Shown here piece after piece: positions 20,859 to 29,461 of a DNA stretch of 64,000 nt; positions within the stretch are counted from its first letter, which is position 1, and each line of letters opens with the position of its first letter. The stretch comes from Hyphomonas neptunium ATCC 15444 (GTDB lineage Bacteria; Pseudomonadota; Alphaproteobacteria; Caulobacterales; Hyphomonadaceae): NCBI RefSeq assembly GCF_000013025.1, contig NC_008358.1, positions 1,302,001-1,366,000 on the forward strand, read 5' to 3'. The translations under genes were made by a program, and so were the position numbers. The notes below the pieces were generated by a model. That model saw only the letters and a program-made list of their open reading frames with translations, had not been told where the DNA came from and ran no database searches.

Positions 20859-21098
20859 TGTAGTCTCCCTTTGAATGTCTGGCCCGGTCGCCCGGTTTTT
20901 TGCCTGGTGCCTGTTTCGGCCTGCGGCCGGCGTAGATTCCCTCAAGGAAAGGCACCAGCAAGGCGGGAATGTGGCGGGCATTCTACGAGTTTACCCTGAG
21001 TACTCCCCTGCAGGATTGCCGATTGTCGTTCCCTTGACAGAAGAAGCTGCTAATCTGGGTGGCAGACGGGGACGGCGGATACTGGGGAGGTATCGCCA

Positions 21099-21839
21099 AT
21101 GAACACACAGGATTCGATCGATCTGCAGCGGGGGCGGTGGTTTCCGGCATTGCCGGAGGCGTTGCAGGACGAGGTGATGCGCAGCGCGACGCGGCACAGG
21201 ATGCGGCGGGGCCGGCACATATTCCGGCAGGGCGACCCGGCCAACGGCATCTTCGGGATTACCAGCGGAGAGGCCCATATCATCGGGACGACCCTGGCGG
21301 GGCTCGACATTCTGGTGGCGGTTTTCCGGCCGGGAGACTGGACGGGGTTTCTCTCCAGCGTTGATGAGGGGCCTTACACTTTTTCCGTGGTGGCCAGCCA
21401 ATCCTGCGAGATTGTGCACCTGCCTTTGCCGGCGGTGAAGCGGATTTTCATGTCCGATGTGGAGGGATTCCGCCGGTTCATTCTGCCCGAGCTGGCCTCG
21501 ACCCGCGCGATCTATTCGCGGGTGGTGGAGAGCCTGGCCTTTACGCCGTTGCAGCGCCTGGCCCAGCGGCTGGTGGACCTGACGAGTGAGCCGCATGGCG
21601 ACCTGGTGACCTCCTCCTTCATCAGCCCGGTGACGCAGGACCAGATTGCCCTGTCGATCATGGCATCGCGCCAGTGGACCAACCGCCTGTTGCAGCATCT
21701 GGAACAGGCCGATGTGATCCGCATTTCGCGCGGGCGGATCGACATTCGCGACCGCGCGCGGCTGACCCAGCTGGCGGTACATGGTGAGAGCGGCTTTACG
21801 CTGGCCGAGACGGCCCCGGCGCGCGCGGCGGCAGGCTGA
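21099..21839 (+). CDS. Crp/Fnr family transcriptional regulator
   Basis: A 246-residue regulator with an N-terminal cNMP-type sensor domain (GRHIFRQGDPANGIFGITSG, PGDWTGFLS) and a C-terminal winged helix-turn-helix (TQDQIALSIMASRQWTNRLL). It lacks the N-terminal cysteine cluster of Fnr and does not show the full Crp cAMP-binding set, so the signal is unknown. GGGGAGG lies about ten bases before the ATG. It shares a 240-base divergent region with the META lipoprotein gene, a plausible target. Nothing in the intergenic DNA is a textbook TGTGA-N6-TCACA site. Confidence 0.87.
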   Translation: MNTQDSIDLQRGRWFPALPEALQDEVMRSATRHRMRRGRHIFRQGDPANGIFGITSGEAHIIGTTLAGLDILVAVFRPGDWTGFLSSVDEGPYTFSVVASQSCEIVHLPLPAVKRIFMSDVEGFRRFILPELASTRAIYSRVVESLAFTPLQRLAQRLVDLTSEPHGDLVTSSFISPVTQDQIALSIMASRQWTNRLLQHLEQADVIRISRGRIDIRDRARLTQLAVHGESGFTLAETAPARAAAG

Positions 21840-21866
21840 CCCCGCCGCGCGGCCCGGCCGAAAAAC

Positions 21867-22346
21867 CTAGACGGCGTCGGGGATGTCGGTGATTTCCACG
21901 AGGGTTTCGCCACCGCAGGTGATGGTGATGCTGCGATAGGCAGAGCCGGCGACGGGCCCCATGTAGTGCACGTCCTCGGTGGTGATCGCCATGGTGGCCA
22001 TGCCATCGGGTTTTACGGGGATAAGTTCGAGCTTGAGCGCGGGGGTCATCGAGCGATCCATCGGGCCGACTTCCCATTCGAAGGTGTAACCGCCGGTTGG
22101 GACGTCGACCTTGCCGGTGACGTGGACCGAGGGGGTGGCGTCGGGGCCGGGCATGCGGTTGACCCAGGCTTCCCAATCGCGCGAGTCGCGCACGGCGCAG
22201 GCATCGGCCACGGGTGTTTCTCCAACAACTACAGGGACTTCGGAGGCCGGCGGGGCGAGCGCAGGCGTTTCGGCCGCCGGGGTCTGGCAGGCGGCGAGGG
22301 CGGCGCAGGCGGCCGCAGCGAGGGCGAGGATGCGGAGGCTGGTCAT
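21867..22346 (-). CDS. Small lipoprotein of unknown function
   Basis: A 159-residue protein with a lipoprotein signal ending LAAC (Cys20), then a Pro/Ala/Glu linker and a compact domain with ACAVRDSRDWEAWVNRMPG and FEWEVGPMDRSM. I do not recognise the family. The start at 22346 has AAAGGGA upstream. Upstream lie a good TTGACA (-35) and an array of 10-bp repeats described separately, so it may be specifically regulated. Confidence 0.72.
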   Translation of the reverse strand: MTSLRILALAAAACAALAACQTPAAETPALAPPASEVPVVVGETPVADACAVRDSRDWEAWVNRMPGPDATPSVHVTGKVDVPTGGYTFEWEVGPMDRSMTPALKLELIPVKPDGMATMAITTEDVHYMGPVAGSAYRSITITCGGETLVEITDIPDAV

Positions 22347-22394
22347 GATGTTTTCCCTTTGACACATGTCTGCATGATCCTGCCTCTATCTCAC

Positions 22395-22400
22395 ACATTC
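22395..22400 (-). promoter_or_regulatory. Candidate -35 box (TTGACA) for the small lipoprotein gene
   Basis: On the minus strand a perfect TTGACA lies about 50 bases before the lipoprotein start; the -10 is weak, which suits an activator-dependent promoter. The GGACA repeat array begins just upstream. Confidence 0.4.
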
Positions 22401-22410
22401 CGTGTCAATT

Positions 22411-22450
22411 TGAGGACAGTTCGGGACAAATCCGGACAAAACCGGACACG
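22411..22450. repeat. Array of four 10-bp-phased GGACA repeats
   Basis: Hexamers AGGACA, GGGACA, CGGACA and CGGACA start at 22413, 22423, 22433 and 22443, exactly 10 bp apart, so all face the same side of the helix. The last third of each unit is mostly A/T. The array sits just upstream of the lipoprotein -35 box. A larger array of the same motif with the same period lies at 62058-62124. Confidence 0.75.
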
Positions 22451-22474
22451 CGCGGGCCGCTTATCCTGCGGGGG

Positions 22475-23563
22475 TCAGTTGAGGGCATTCTTCGGCTTTG
22501 GCGCGCCGCCGCTGACCGGGAGGGAATAGAGCTGGCCATCTTCGGCAATATCGACCGGCCCGGAAAACGCCTCGCCGGTGCCGTCCAGGAAATAGGGGTA
22601 GAGGAGTTTCGACGGCAGCGGGGGGACCGTGTGGTAGAGTACCAGACGCCCGGCCCCGGCGGATTGGGCGGCGCGGGCGGCCTCTACCGGGGAGGCGTGG
22701 TAGTTCAGAATGTCGGAGAAGACCTTCGAGAGCGGCGCGGCGCCTGCCTCTGCGGCGGCGGACGACATGGCGGCGACCATTTCGGGGTGGAGCGCCTCGT
22801 GGAAGAGGATGTCGGCGCCCTCGGACACAGCGACGAGGTTTTCCGAATAGACGGTGTCGCCGCTGATGACGGCGGAGCGGCCTTTATAGTCGATGCGGAA
22901 GCCGTAGGCAGGCTCGATGGGGGAGTGGTTGACCAGGAAGGCGGTGATGAGGAGATCGCCCTCGTCCAGCAGCACGGCGCGGCTGCCGGGGCCGGCGGGC
23001 AGATCGATCACCTCGGGCGCAAGGCCATAGCCGTCGGGATTGGCCACGCCGGGGCCGTGATGGGCCATGCGGTAGGTGGAGTCGATGCGATAGGCGGCGT
23101 TGAAACCGTTCATGACTTCGGCGACGCCTTCAGGCCCGGCGACGGGCAGGGGCGCAGACCGGCTGCCGCCGACCCAGGCGCCGATCATCAGCTCACCGAT
23201 GCCGTCAAAATGGTCCGAGTGCAGATGGCTGAGATAGAGCTTTTCAGTGCGCCCTGTGGGGAAGCCCATGCGCGTGAGGCGGCGGATGGAGCCCGCGCCG
23301 ACATCAAAGATGAAGGCGCGATCCCCGGCGAGCACGCCGATGCAGGGGCCCGCGCGGGCAGCGTCCGGCAGGGGCGAGCCGCTGCCGCAGACATAGAGGT
23401 GGAGCCCGTCGGGCAGGTCGGCGGAGGGGTCGCGCCCGACATTTTCGGCAACGGCGCGCTTGAAGGCGGCCTCACCGATCTGGACGGCGAAGACCTGGCG
23501 CGCGGCGACGAGCGCCAGCGCGATGAGTGCGAGCGCAATCAGCCCCCAATGCCACAGTTTCAT
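22475..23563 (-). CDS. MBL-fold metal-dependent hydrolase, membrane-anchored
   Basis: A 362-residue protein with one N-terminal membrane anchor (LIALALIALALVAARQVFAV), then a metallo-beta-lactamase fold with the zinc motif HLHSDHFDG. Later parts (FRIDYKGRSAVISGDTVYSE, DILFHEALHPEM) resemble RNase Z/arylsulfatase-like members. The nearest class is periplasmic RNase-Z-like MBL hydrolases, substrate unknown. GGGAGG precedes the ATG, and a TTGACA at 23618-23623 (minus strand) is a possible -35. Confidence 0.82.
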   Translation of the reverse strand: MKLWHWGLIALALIALALVAARQVFAVQIGEAAFKRAVAENVGRDPSADLPDGLHLYVCGSGSPLPDAARAGPCIGVLAGDRAFIFDVGAGSIRRLTRMGFPTGRTEKLYLSHLHSDHFDGIGELMIGAWVGGSRSAPLPVAGPEGVAEVMNGFNAAYRIDSTYRMAHHGPGVANPDGYGLAPEVIDLPAGPGSRAVLLDEGDLLITAFLVNHSPIEPAYGFRIDYKGRSAVISGDTVYSENLVAVSEGADILFHEALHPEMVAAMSSAAAEAGAAPLSKVFSDILNYHASPVEAARAAQSAGAGRLVLYHTVPPLPSKLLYPYFLDGTGEAFSGPVDIAEDGQLYSLPVSGGAPKPKNALN

Positions 23564-23750
23564 GCGTGCCTCCCCAGCCTGTTTGTTGGGGGGAGTGGAT
23601 CATTTGGCGTGGGTCGTGTCAATTGTTTTTGCGGGGTGGGCTTGCCGGAGGTGTTCGTCTGGCCGCGCTTTGTGGAATTTATTTACAGGCCTGCCAAACG
23701 ATGTTTAGTCCACGGATCGAATTCTGATTGAACAAAGGACCTAAGCCTCA

Positions 23751-24278
23751 GTGAAGAAACTCTTTTTTGGCATTGTCATCCTGGGTGCAGCGGCCGCTGC
23801 GGGCTATTGGTTCTACATAAACATGCCGGGTGGCCAACTTGATCAGGCGCGGGAAAGACGAACGGTCATAGACCTTCAGACAGCCAGCAATGTGGTATTG
23901 AGTTGGATGAGCGTGAGTTTGGATGAAGGTGTTACCGGTATCTCGAGCGATCAGCCGCCAACGGTTTTTACCCTGCCCGCTATCACCAATTCAACGCAGC
24001 AAGTACCGCTCAGAAAATTATCGTATGAAGACTTGATGCTTAAGGTGGAACCCAAATTTGGGCGTCAGTTTTCGAAAACCGATGGCTGGGGGCGTGACTT
24101 CGAATTCTATCTGGCTGACGAATTTTCTGGCAACACAGTTTTCCTGATACGAAGCGCAGGGCGCGACAAAGTTTTTTCAGGCGAGTCTTATACCAAGGGC
24201 ACGGTCGAGACCGGGACGCCCAATGATGACCTGGTAATTCTGGATGGGTCCTTCCTGCGCGGGCCCACACCGAAATAA
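23751..24278 (+). CDS. Membrane-anchored protein with pseudopilin-like C-terminus, lower-GC
   Basis: A 175-residue protein with one N-terminal hydrophobic helix (LFFGIVILGAAAAAGYWFYI) and a periplasmic remainder. The segment TDGWGRDFEFYLADE followed by IRSAGRDKVF resembles the C-terminal DxWGxxxxY and GxDG-like segments of GspG-type pseudopilins, but there is no prepilin GFxxxE site and no secretion genes nearby. The start is GTG at 23751 with AAAGGAC upstream. Codon use is noticeably more A/T-rich than in the flanking genes. Confidence 0.6.
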   Translation: MKKLFFGIVILGAAAAAGYWFYINMPGGQLDQARERRTVIDLQTASNVVLSWMSVSLDEGVTGISSDQPPTVFTLPAITNSTQQVPLRKLSYEDLMLKVEPKFGRQFSKTDGWGRDFEFYLADEFSGNTVFLIRSAGRDKVFSGESYTKGTVETGTPNDDLVILDGSFLRGPTPK

Positions 24279-24468
24279 TTCGCTGGCAGTTACCGCAGAG
24301 AATGCGGCCAGCTAAATGCCAACGCGTTTTCGCTCGCGAGCGCAGTTGGGTCCGAAGCGACCATCATATGACGTCGTTATGGTGGCGAAGCTGATGGGAG
24401 AGGGGCAGGGGCCGCGGGTTCGGGGGCTCTGAGGGTGTGTGTGTTGACTTTCCGGGCAGCGCAAGCCA

Positions 24469-25929
24469 ATGGGTGCCATGTCGAAACACACGAAACCTGA
24501 AACCGTTATCGAAGCGCTTGAGGCGCTGTATAACGAGGCCGTTGAGGCCCTTTCCAACTCGCTGAACAGCTTCCTGCATGACGGCACGCCGCCAGACCCG
24601 CGCCTGCGGGACGAGGGGGCGTTCTGCTATCCGCAGCTGCGGATCGTTTATGACCCAGAGGGGCCGCCGCCGCCGATTTCGCGCGCGTTCGGGAAATTCT
24701 CCGAGGCGGGCATCTATATCACCACCATCACGCGGCCCGAATTTTTCCGGGCGTATCTGATGGAAGTGCTCACCCCGCTGATGCGCGATTATGATGTGGA
24801 TGTGCATGTCGAGCGCTCGTCGTCTGAAATTCCGTATGCGTATGTGTGGGACCCCTCGCAGGCCGCCGGCCTGGAAGAGATTGCGCCGGCAGAACTGGTG
24901 CGCTGGTTCCCCTCGCCGAAGCTGACGCTGATTGGCGATGAGGTGGCCGACGGGGAGCCGTTTGATGAGGGTGAGGAGCGCCCGCTGGCCCTCTTTGATG
25001 CGCAGCGGGTGGATTTCTCGCTGAAGCGTTTGCAGCATTATACCGGCACACCGGTGGAGCATTTCCAGAGCTATGTGCTGTTCACGAACTATCACCGCTA
25101 TGTGGACGCGTTCTGTGAATGGGCGCTGACGCAGCTGGACGGGAAGACGCGGTATACCTCTCTTTCCGTGCCGGGCGGGCTGGAGATCACGACGCCGGAT
25201 GATCTGAGCCGGGCCTCGATTGATGCCTCGCCCTGGCGGCGGTTTCAGATGCCGGCCTATCATTTGCGCGCGGCGAATGGCGCGGGCATCACGCTGGTGA
25301 ATATCGGCGTGGGGCCATCGAACGCCAAGACGATTACCGATCACCTGGCGGTGCTGCGCCCGCAGGTGTGGCTGATGGTGGGCCATTGCGGCGGCCTGCG
25401 GCATTCCCAGTCCATCGGGGATTATGTGCTGGCGCACGCCTATATGCGTGAGGATCACGTGCTGGACGCGGTGTTGCCGCCGGAGATTCCGGTTCCTCCG
25501 ATTGCGGAGGTTCAGGTGGCGCTGCAGCAGGCGGCGGCGAAGGTGACCGGGGAGAAGGGCGAGGCGCTGAAGAAACGTCTGCGCACAGGCACGGTGGTGA
25601 CCACGGATGATCGCAACTGGGAGCTGCGGTTTACCGCGTCGGCCCGCCGGTTCAACAAGAGCCGGGCTGTGGCGATCGACATGGAGAGCGCGACGATTGC
25701 GGCCAACGGCTTCCGCCTGCGTGTGCCTTACGGGACGCTGCTGTGCGTGTCTGACAAGCCGCTGCATGGCGAAATCAAGCTGCCGGGCGCGGCCAACCGG
25801 TTTTATGAGCGCGCGATTGGCGAGCATATCCGCATCGGGATCGAGACGCTGGAACGGCTGAGCGAAGATGGCGGGGCCGCGCTGCACAGCCGCAAGCTGC
25901 GCGCGTTTGATGAGCCGCCGTTTAGATGA
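24469..25929 (+). CDS. amn: AMP nucleosidase
   Basis: A 486-residue enzyme of the usual Amn length. It has an N-terminal AMP nucleosidase-specific domain (DEGAFCYPQLRIVYDP, RPEFFRAYL) and a C-terminal PNP/UDP-phosphorylase-type catalytic domain (NIGVGPSNAKTITDHLAVLR, VGHCGGLRHSQSIGDYVLAH, IDMESATIAANG). It hydrolyses AMP to adenine and ribose 5-phosphate in the cytoplasm. The ATG at 24469 or 24478 could start it. The next gene, cytidine deaminase, begins within its stop codon, suggesting a nucleotide salvage operon. Confidence 0.93.
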   Translation: MGAMSKHTKPETVIEALEALYNEAVEALSNSLNSFLHDGTPPDPRLRDEGAFCYPQLRIVYDPEGPPPPISRAFGKFSEAGIYITTITRPEFFRAYLMEVLTPLMRDYDVDVHVERSSSEIPYAYVWDPSQAAGLEEIAPAELVRWFPSPKLTLIGDEVADGEPFDEGEERPLALFDAQRVDFSLKRLQHYTGTPVEHFQSYVLFTNYHRYVDAFCEWALTQLDGKTRYTSLSVPGGLEITTPDDLSRASIDASPWRRFQMPAYHLRAANGAGITLVNIGVGPSNAKTITDHLAVLRPQVWLMVGHCGGLRHSQSIGDYVLAHAYMREDHVLDAVLPPEIPVPPIAEVQVALQQAAAKVTGEKGEALKKRLRTGTVVTTDDRNWELRFTASARRFNKSRAVAIDMESATIAANGFRLRVPYGTLLCVSDKPLHGEIKLPGAANRFYERAIGEHIRIGIETLERLSEDGGAALHSRKLRAFDEPPFR

Positions 25930-26333
25930 GCGGGCAGATGAGCATCGACTGGGACGCGCTGAAGGCTGCCGCGCGGGAGATGCAGGCGCGGGCGTATGTG
26001 CCGTATTCGGAGTATCGGGTCGGGGCGGCGCTGCTCACGGCCGATGGCACGGTGGTGACCGGGTGTAATGTCGAGAATGCGTCTTTCGGGGCGACGTGCT
26101 GCGCGGAGCGGACGGCGGTGTTTACGGCGGTGGCGGCAGGGCACCGGGACTTCCGGGCGATTGCGGTGGCCACAAACGGGGCGGACGCGGGCACGCCGTG
26201 CGGGATCTGCCGGCAGGTCCTGGCGGAGTTTTCCGCCGATGGCGCGCTGGAAGTGGTGTGCTTTACGCCGGAGGGGGCAGAGGCGCGCTACACGCTGGCG
26301 GAATTGCTGCCGCATGCGTTCAGGCTGGGCTAG
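25926..26333 (+). CDS. cdd: Cytidine deaminase
   Basis: A 135-residue homotetrameric-type cytidine deaminase. The active site is complete: Cys59-Ala-Glu61 in ATCCAERTAVF, and Cys92/Cys95 in TPCGICRQVLAEF, with substrate residues in GCNVENASFG. It converts cytidine or deoxycytidine to uridine forms. The start overlaps the amn stop (ATGA), so the two are translated together. Confidence 0.94.
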   Translation: MSGQMSIDWDALKAAAREMQARAYVPYSEYRVGAALLTADGTVVTGCNVENASFGATCCAERTAVFTAVAAGHRDFRAIAVATNGADAGTPCGICRQVLAEFSADGALEVVCFTPEGAEARYTLAELLPHAFRLG

Positions 26334-26411
26334 GCGCTTGCCCCGGCGTTAGCGGGGGGCGACACGGGATTGTCACTGGACGAGTGGGGAGGGGCGCGTT
26401 ACCTCCCTTGT

Positions 26412-27200
26412 ATGACGATGACACGACCGCGACTTCTGAACCTCGAAACTGTCCGTAACTTCCGCGATTTTGGCGGCTATGAGAGCCGCCATGGCGGGCG
26501 GGTGAAGATGGGGCGGCTCTACCGCTCCGGCCACCATGCCGAGGCCTCTGACGCCGAGCTTGAGAAGATCGCCTCGCTGGGCATTCATGTGCAGGCCGAT
26601 CTGCGCCGGCCCGATGAGCGCGAGAAGTTCAAGACGCGGTTTCAGGCGCCGGTGACGATCACCCATGATGGCGGGCGGGAAACCGATGCGCCGCACATCC
26701 GCTTTCTGACGCAGATGAGCGTGGACGCGGCGACGGCCGATCAGTGGATGGTGGAATATTACGAGGCGGCCCCGTTCAAGGCGCACCATACCGAGATGTT
26801 TACCGACTGGTTTGTGCATCTCGCCGCGCTGGACGGCGAGGCGGCGGGACTTGTGAACTGCGCGGCGGGCAAGGACCGCACGGGCATTCTCTGCGCGCTG
26901 ACGCATCATATTCTGGGCGTCGACGAAGCCGACATCCGCGCCGATTATGACCTGACCAATCAGGCGGTGGACGTGGCCTCGCGCCTGCCCGAGGCGGCGG
27001 CGTATTTCAACGATATGCTGGGTAAGGACTATCCGGCCGAAGTGTTCCGGCCGTTCATGGGGGTGCATCTGCGCTATCTGGAGCGGGCCTGGGACGCCAT
27101 CAACGAACGTGCGGGCTCTGTGGACGCCTATCTTGTCGACACGCTGAAGGTGGACGAGAAGATGCAGGCGGAGATCCGTGGGCGGTTGATTGAGGCTTAG
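26412..27200 (+). CDS. Tyrosine/serine protein phosphatase (DSP-like, CX5R)
   Basis: A 262-residue phosphatase of the bacterial protein tyrosine/serine type. The N-terminus NLETVRNFRDFGGYES is typical of this family, and the active-site loop is VNCAAGKDRTG with Cys150 and Arg156. The Lys after Gly (GKDRTG) is as in MptpB/lipid-phosphatase-like enzymes that also act on phosphoinositides, so the substrate is uncertain. The start at 26412 is preferred to a TTG at 26370; no strong ribosome site supports either. Confidence 0.85.
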   Translation: MTMTRPRLLNLETVRNFRDFGGYESRHGGRVKMGRLYRSGHHAEASDAELEKIASLGIHVQADLRRPDEREKFKTRFQAPVTITHDGGRETDAPHIRFLTQMSVDAATADQWMVEYYEAAPFKAHHTEMFTDWFVHLAALDGEAAGLVNCAAGKDRTGILCALTHHILGVDEADIRADYDLTNQAVDVASRLPEAAAYFNDMLGKDYPAEVFRPFMGVHLRYLERAWDAINERAGSVDAYLVDTLKVDEKMQAEIRGRLIEA

Positions 27201-27209
27201 GGGCAGGGA

Positions 27210-27240
27210 GGTGCATTGCGGCCTTTGGCCTTAATGCACC
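27210..27240. repeat. GGTGCATT/AATGCACC palindromic repeat, copy 1
   Basis: A 31-base hairpin with 8-bp perfect outer arms GGTGCATT (27210-27217) and AATGCACC (27233-27240), and inner arms GGCC/GGCC around TTT. It lies just after the phosphatase gene. A second copy with identical outer arms lies at 63148-63174. Confidence 0.75.
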
Positions 27241-27396
27241 CTATGGGTTTCGCATTCTTATGGGTCGCTTCGCTGAGAGTGCCCCCGTCCTGGCCTTCCC
27301 ATATCCGGAGGGTGGGAACTTTTCGGGTTGTGGGGGCGTTGGGGCTGGGCGATTATTGCGGTTCGCGGGGCGGGGGCGCTTTGTGAGGTCTTGTTG

Positions 27397-27753
27397 ATGC
27401 GCCTTTTGATTGCCGCGGCTCTGCTGAGCGTTGGATTTGCTAATTTGCCCGCGATGGCGGCGCCGCAGGAAAAGGTCCACGGCTGCACGTTCGATACCAT
27501 TTCGGAGGAAGACCGCTCGCGGTTTCAGTCCCGTTACAAGCGGCGCTTGCGCCTGCATGGGGCCGAGGTGGCCGATACCTGGCTTCATGAGCAGGCGTGC
27601 ATGACGGCGGAGGAACGCCGGGCGGCGCGGCCGGAAAAGCCAGTGCTGGATAAGGACGGTAATCCGTGCACGAAGACGCGGCTGGAGATGCGTGTGTCGC
27701 CGGGGTTTGATGGGGCGATGACGATGTCGCCTGTGCCGGTGTGTGACGACTAG
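27397..27753 (+). CDS. Small exported protein, unknown function
   Basis: A 118-residue protein with a signal peptide (MRLLIAAALLSVGFANLPAMA) and a mature part with four Cys residues (GCTF, EQACMT, NPCTKT, PVCDD), probably two disulfides. I do not recognise a family. The frame extends to 27328, but the signal peptide defines the ATG at 27397; the ribosome site is weak. Confidence 0.6.
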   Translation: MRLLIAAALLSVGFANLPAMAAPQEKVHGCTFDTISEEDRSRFQSRYKRRLRLHGAEVADTWLHEQACMTAEERRAARPEKPVLDKDGNPCTKTRLEMRVSPGFDGAMTMSPVPVCDD

Positions 27754-27824
27754 GGCGGGTGGTCCGGGGGCGGATTTTCTTCGAGCGTTGTGTTACGTGG
27801 AGGGGCGCCCCACCCGCTGTTCGG

Positions 27825-27843
27825 GCAATCGCAGTGCGATTGC
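27825..27843. repeat. GCAATCGCA palindrome, copy 1
   Basis: A 19-base perfect palindrome, GCAATCGCA and TGCGATTGC around one G. It sits in a gene-poor spacer with other short inverted repeats. The same palindrome, differing only at the central base, occurs at 29293-29311 on the other side of the Sel1-repeat gene. Confidence 0.7.
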
Positions 27844-27891
27844 TGGTCCTCACAGCCCCCATAGTCATGGGGAGGGGGGCGTATTGAGGGG

Positions 27892-29193
27892 TTATTGGCA
27901 GACCGCTGCGCTCTGGTTGCTGCCTTTCATGGTGCAGTGGGCCCAGCGATATTTCTCGCGGGTCTGGGCGGCGGCGTCCGAGGCGCTGAGGACGCTGGAT
28001 TGCGGGGCGCTGGGGGCGGAGCTGCTGGAGGAGTAGCGGGGGGCGGAGGATCCGTAGAGGTCTTTCCAGCGGGCGTCGGCCATGCCGGGTTCGTTGGTGC
28101 CGGTGCCGAACGTTCCTTCAAGACCTGTTCCGCGGGCGGACATTTCCGCGTCGGCCGCGGCGCGGACAGAGCCGGACGGGAACCAGAGGGCGAGGGCGTA
28201 GAGATCGGCAGTCTGGATCTGACCCATGGCGCCGGCGGAGCGGGCGGCGAGGGCGGCTTTCTGGGCGTGTTCCTTGGAGCCGAGCTGATGCAGGGCGGTG
28301 GCGACAGCGTCTCCGTAGCGGCCCGCAGAAACGAGATCATTGATGGCCTTGTCGCGCGCGGCGATGCGGGCGTCGCGCGCGGCGACTTCGGCCAGGTAGC
28401 GTTCCCAGTCGGCGGCGACTATGCAGGCTTCCTCATGGCCCATGCCGCAGGCCTTGCGCATGTATTCCGTACCCAGCTTTTCTTCGCCGATGTCTAAATA
28501 GACGCCGCCGACATTGCGGCAGCTGCCTTCATTGCCTTTGTCGTTGCAGTTGATGAGGGAGTATTTGAGGCCCTTGGCGGCGTCGAACGCGACCGATTCC
28601 GGGTTAGCGTAGGCCTGCTCGGCGATGTAGCAGCCCATGATGTCGCCCTTGGCGCAATCGCGCTCTGCAAACCAGCCCGCATCGATCATGTTGATCATAT
28701 CGGGGTATTTGCCCTTGCTGCCATCCCAGCTCCAGTTGCGGCCCCAGCTGCAGGCTTTCTCGACGCCCGCTTCGCAGCCCGCCCTGGCGGTGGCGATGGC
28801 TTTCTTGAGATCGTAGGCTTCGGAGGTGGCGCTGATGCGGTTGCCCAGCGCCCATTCGCAGCCATCGACATGGCCCATGGCGCAGGCGCGCTCCTGGTAT
28901 TCCACGCCCTTGATCACGTCTTTCTCGAGATTGCCTTCGCCCGCGCGGATCAGCACGCCGGAGGTGGAGCAGCCATCGGGGATGCCGCCATCGCAGGCCT
29001 TGAGGAAGTAGGTGACCGCTTTCTGCTTGTCTTCGAGAACGCCCATGCCCTGGGCGTATTCGGCGCCGGTGTAGAAGCAGGCTTCGGCGTCGCCGGCATT
29101 GCAGGCGGGCTCGGACTCGGTCTGCGCGCTGGCAGGAGCGGCGAGGAGGAAGAGGGCAGCGGCGGTTGCGGCGGCGAGGAGGGGTAGGCGCAT
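27892..29193 (-). CDS. Exported Sel1-like/Cys-rich TPR protein
   Basis: A 433-residue protein with a signal peptide (cleavage after about residue 23, ASA). The N-terminal two thirds is a chain of Sel1-like repeats carrying paired cysteines (GDAEACFYTGAEYAQGMG, GGIPDGCSTSGVL, MGHVDGCEWALGN, MGHEEACIVAADW), as in Helicobacter Hcp-type solenoids. A Ser/Ala-rich linker leads to a short C-terminal segment with two Cys. It is likely a periplasmic protein-binding scaffold; its partner is unknown. Confidence 0.8.
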   Translation of the reverse strand: MRLPLLAAATAAALFLLAAPASAQTESEPACNAGDAEACFYTGAEYAQGMGVLEDKQKAVTYFLKACDGGIPDGCSTSGVLIRAGEGNLEKDVIKGVEYQERACAMGHVDGCEWALGNRISATSEAYDLKKAIATARAGCEAGVEKACSWGRNWSWDGSKGKYPDMINMIDAGWFAERDCAKGDIMGCYIAEQAYANPESVAFDAAKGLKYSLINCNDKGNEGSCRNVGGVYLDIGEEKLGTEYMRKACGMGHEEACIVAADWERYLAEVAARDARIAARDKAINDLVSAGRYGDAVATALHQLGSKEHAQKAALAARSAGAMGQIQTADLYALALWFPSGSVRAAADAEMSARGTGLEGTFGTGTNEPGMADARWKDLYGSSAPRYSSSSSAPSAPQSSVLSASDAAAQTREKYRWAHCTMKGSNQSAAVCQ

Positions 29194-29292
29194 GGGGCAG
29201 GCTCCGGCGGGCGGTGGGAAGGGTGTCTGCCGGGAGTGTGGGGGAATTTTGAGGCGGTGGGGCTCCCCTGTTCAGGGGGGGCATGAGGATCA

Positions 29293-29311
29293 GCAATCGC
29301 ATTGCGATTGC
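29293..29311. repeat. GCAATCGCA palindrome, copy 2
   Basis: A perfect palindrome GCAATCGCA-T-TGCGATTGC. It is part of a 268-base spacer (29194-29461) that also holds CCATTGCTGCGCAATGG, CGTTTGCAGTGCAAACG and CTCTCCCAGAGGGAGAG, four separate inverted repeats in about 150 bases and no gene that I can support. Confidence 0.7.
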
Positions 29312-29461
29312 CCGAATGACGAAGGGGGATGTTTTACGCCCTGCGGGCGGCCCTCATCTCCCATTGCTGCGCAATGGCCTGCTCCGGGCGTTTGCAGTGC
29401 AAACGCGGATCCTCCGCAGCCTCTCCCAGAGGGAGAGGGATAAGGGGCGGTGTGGCGCTGA

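Noticed and set aside
27743-28036. Plus-strand ORF across the palindromic spacer
   Set aside because: It mostly mirrors the Sel1-repeat gene and has no start signal.
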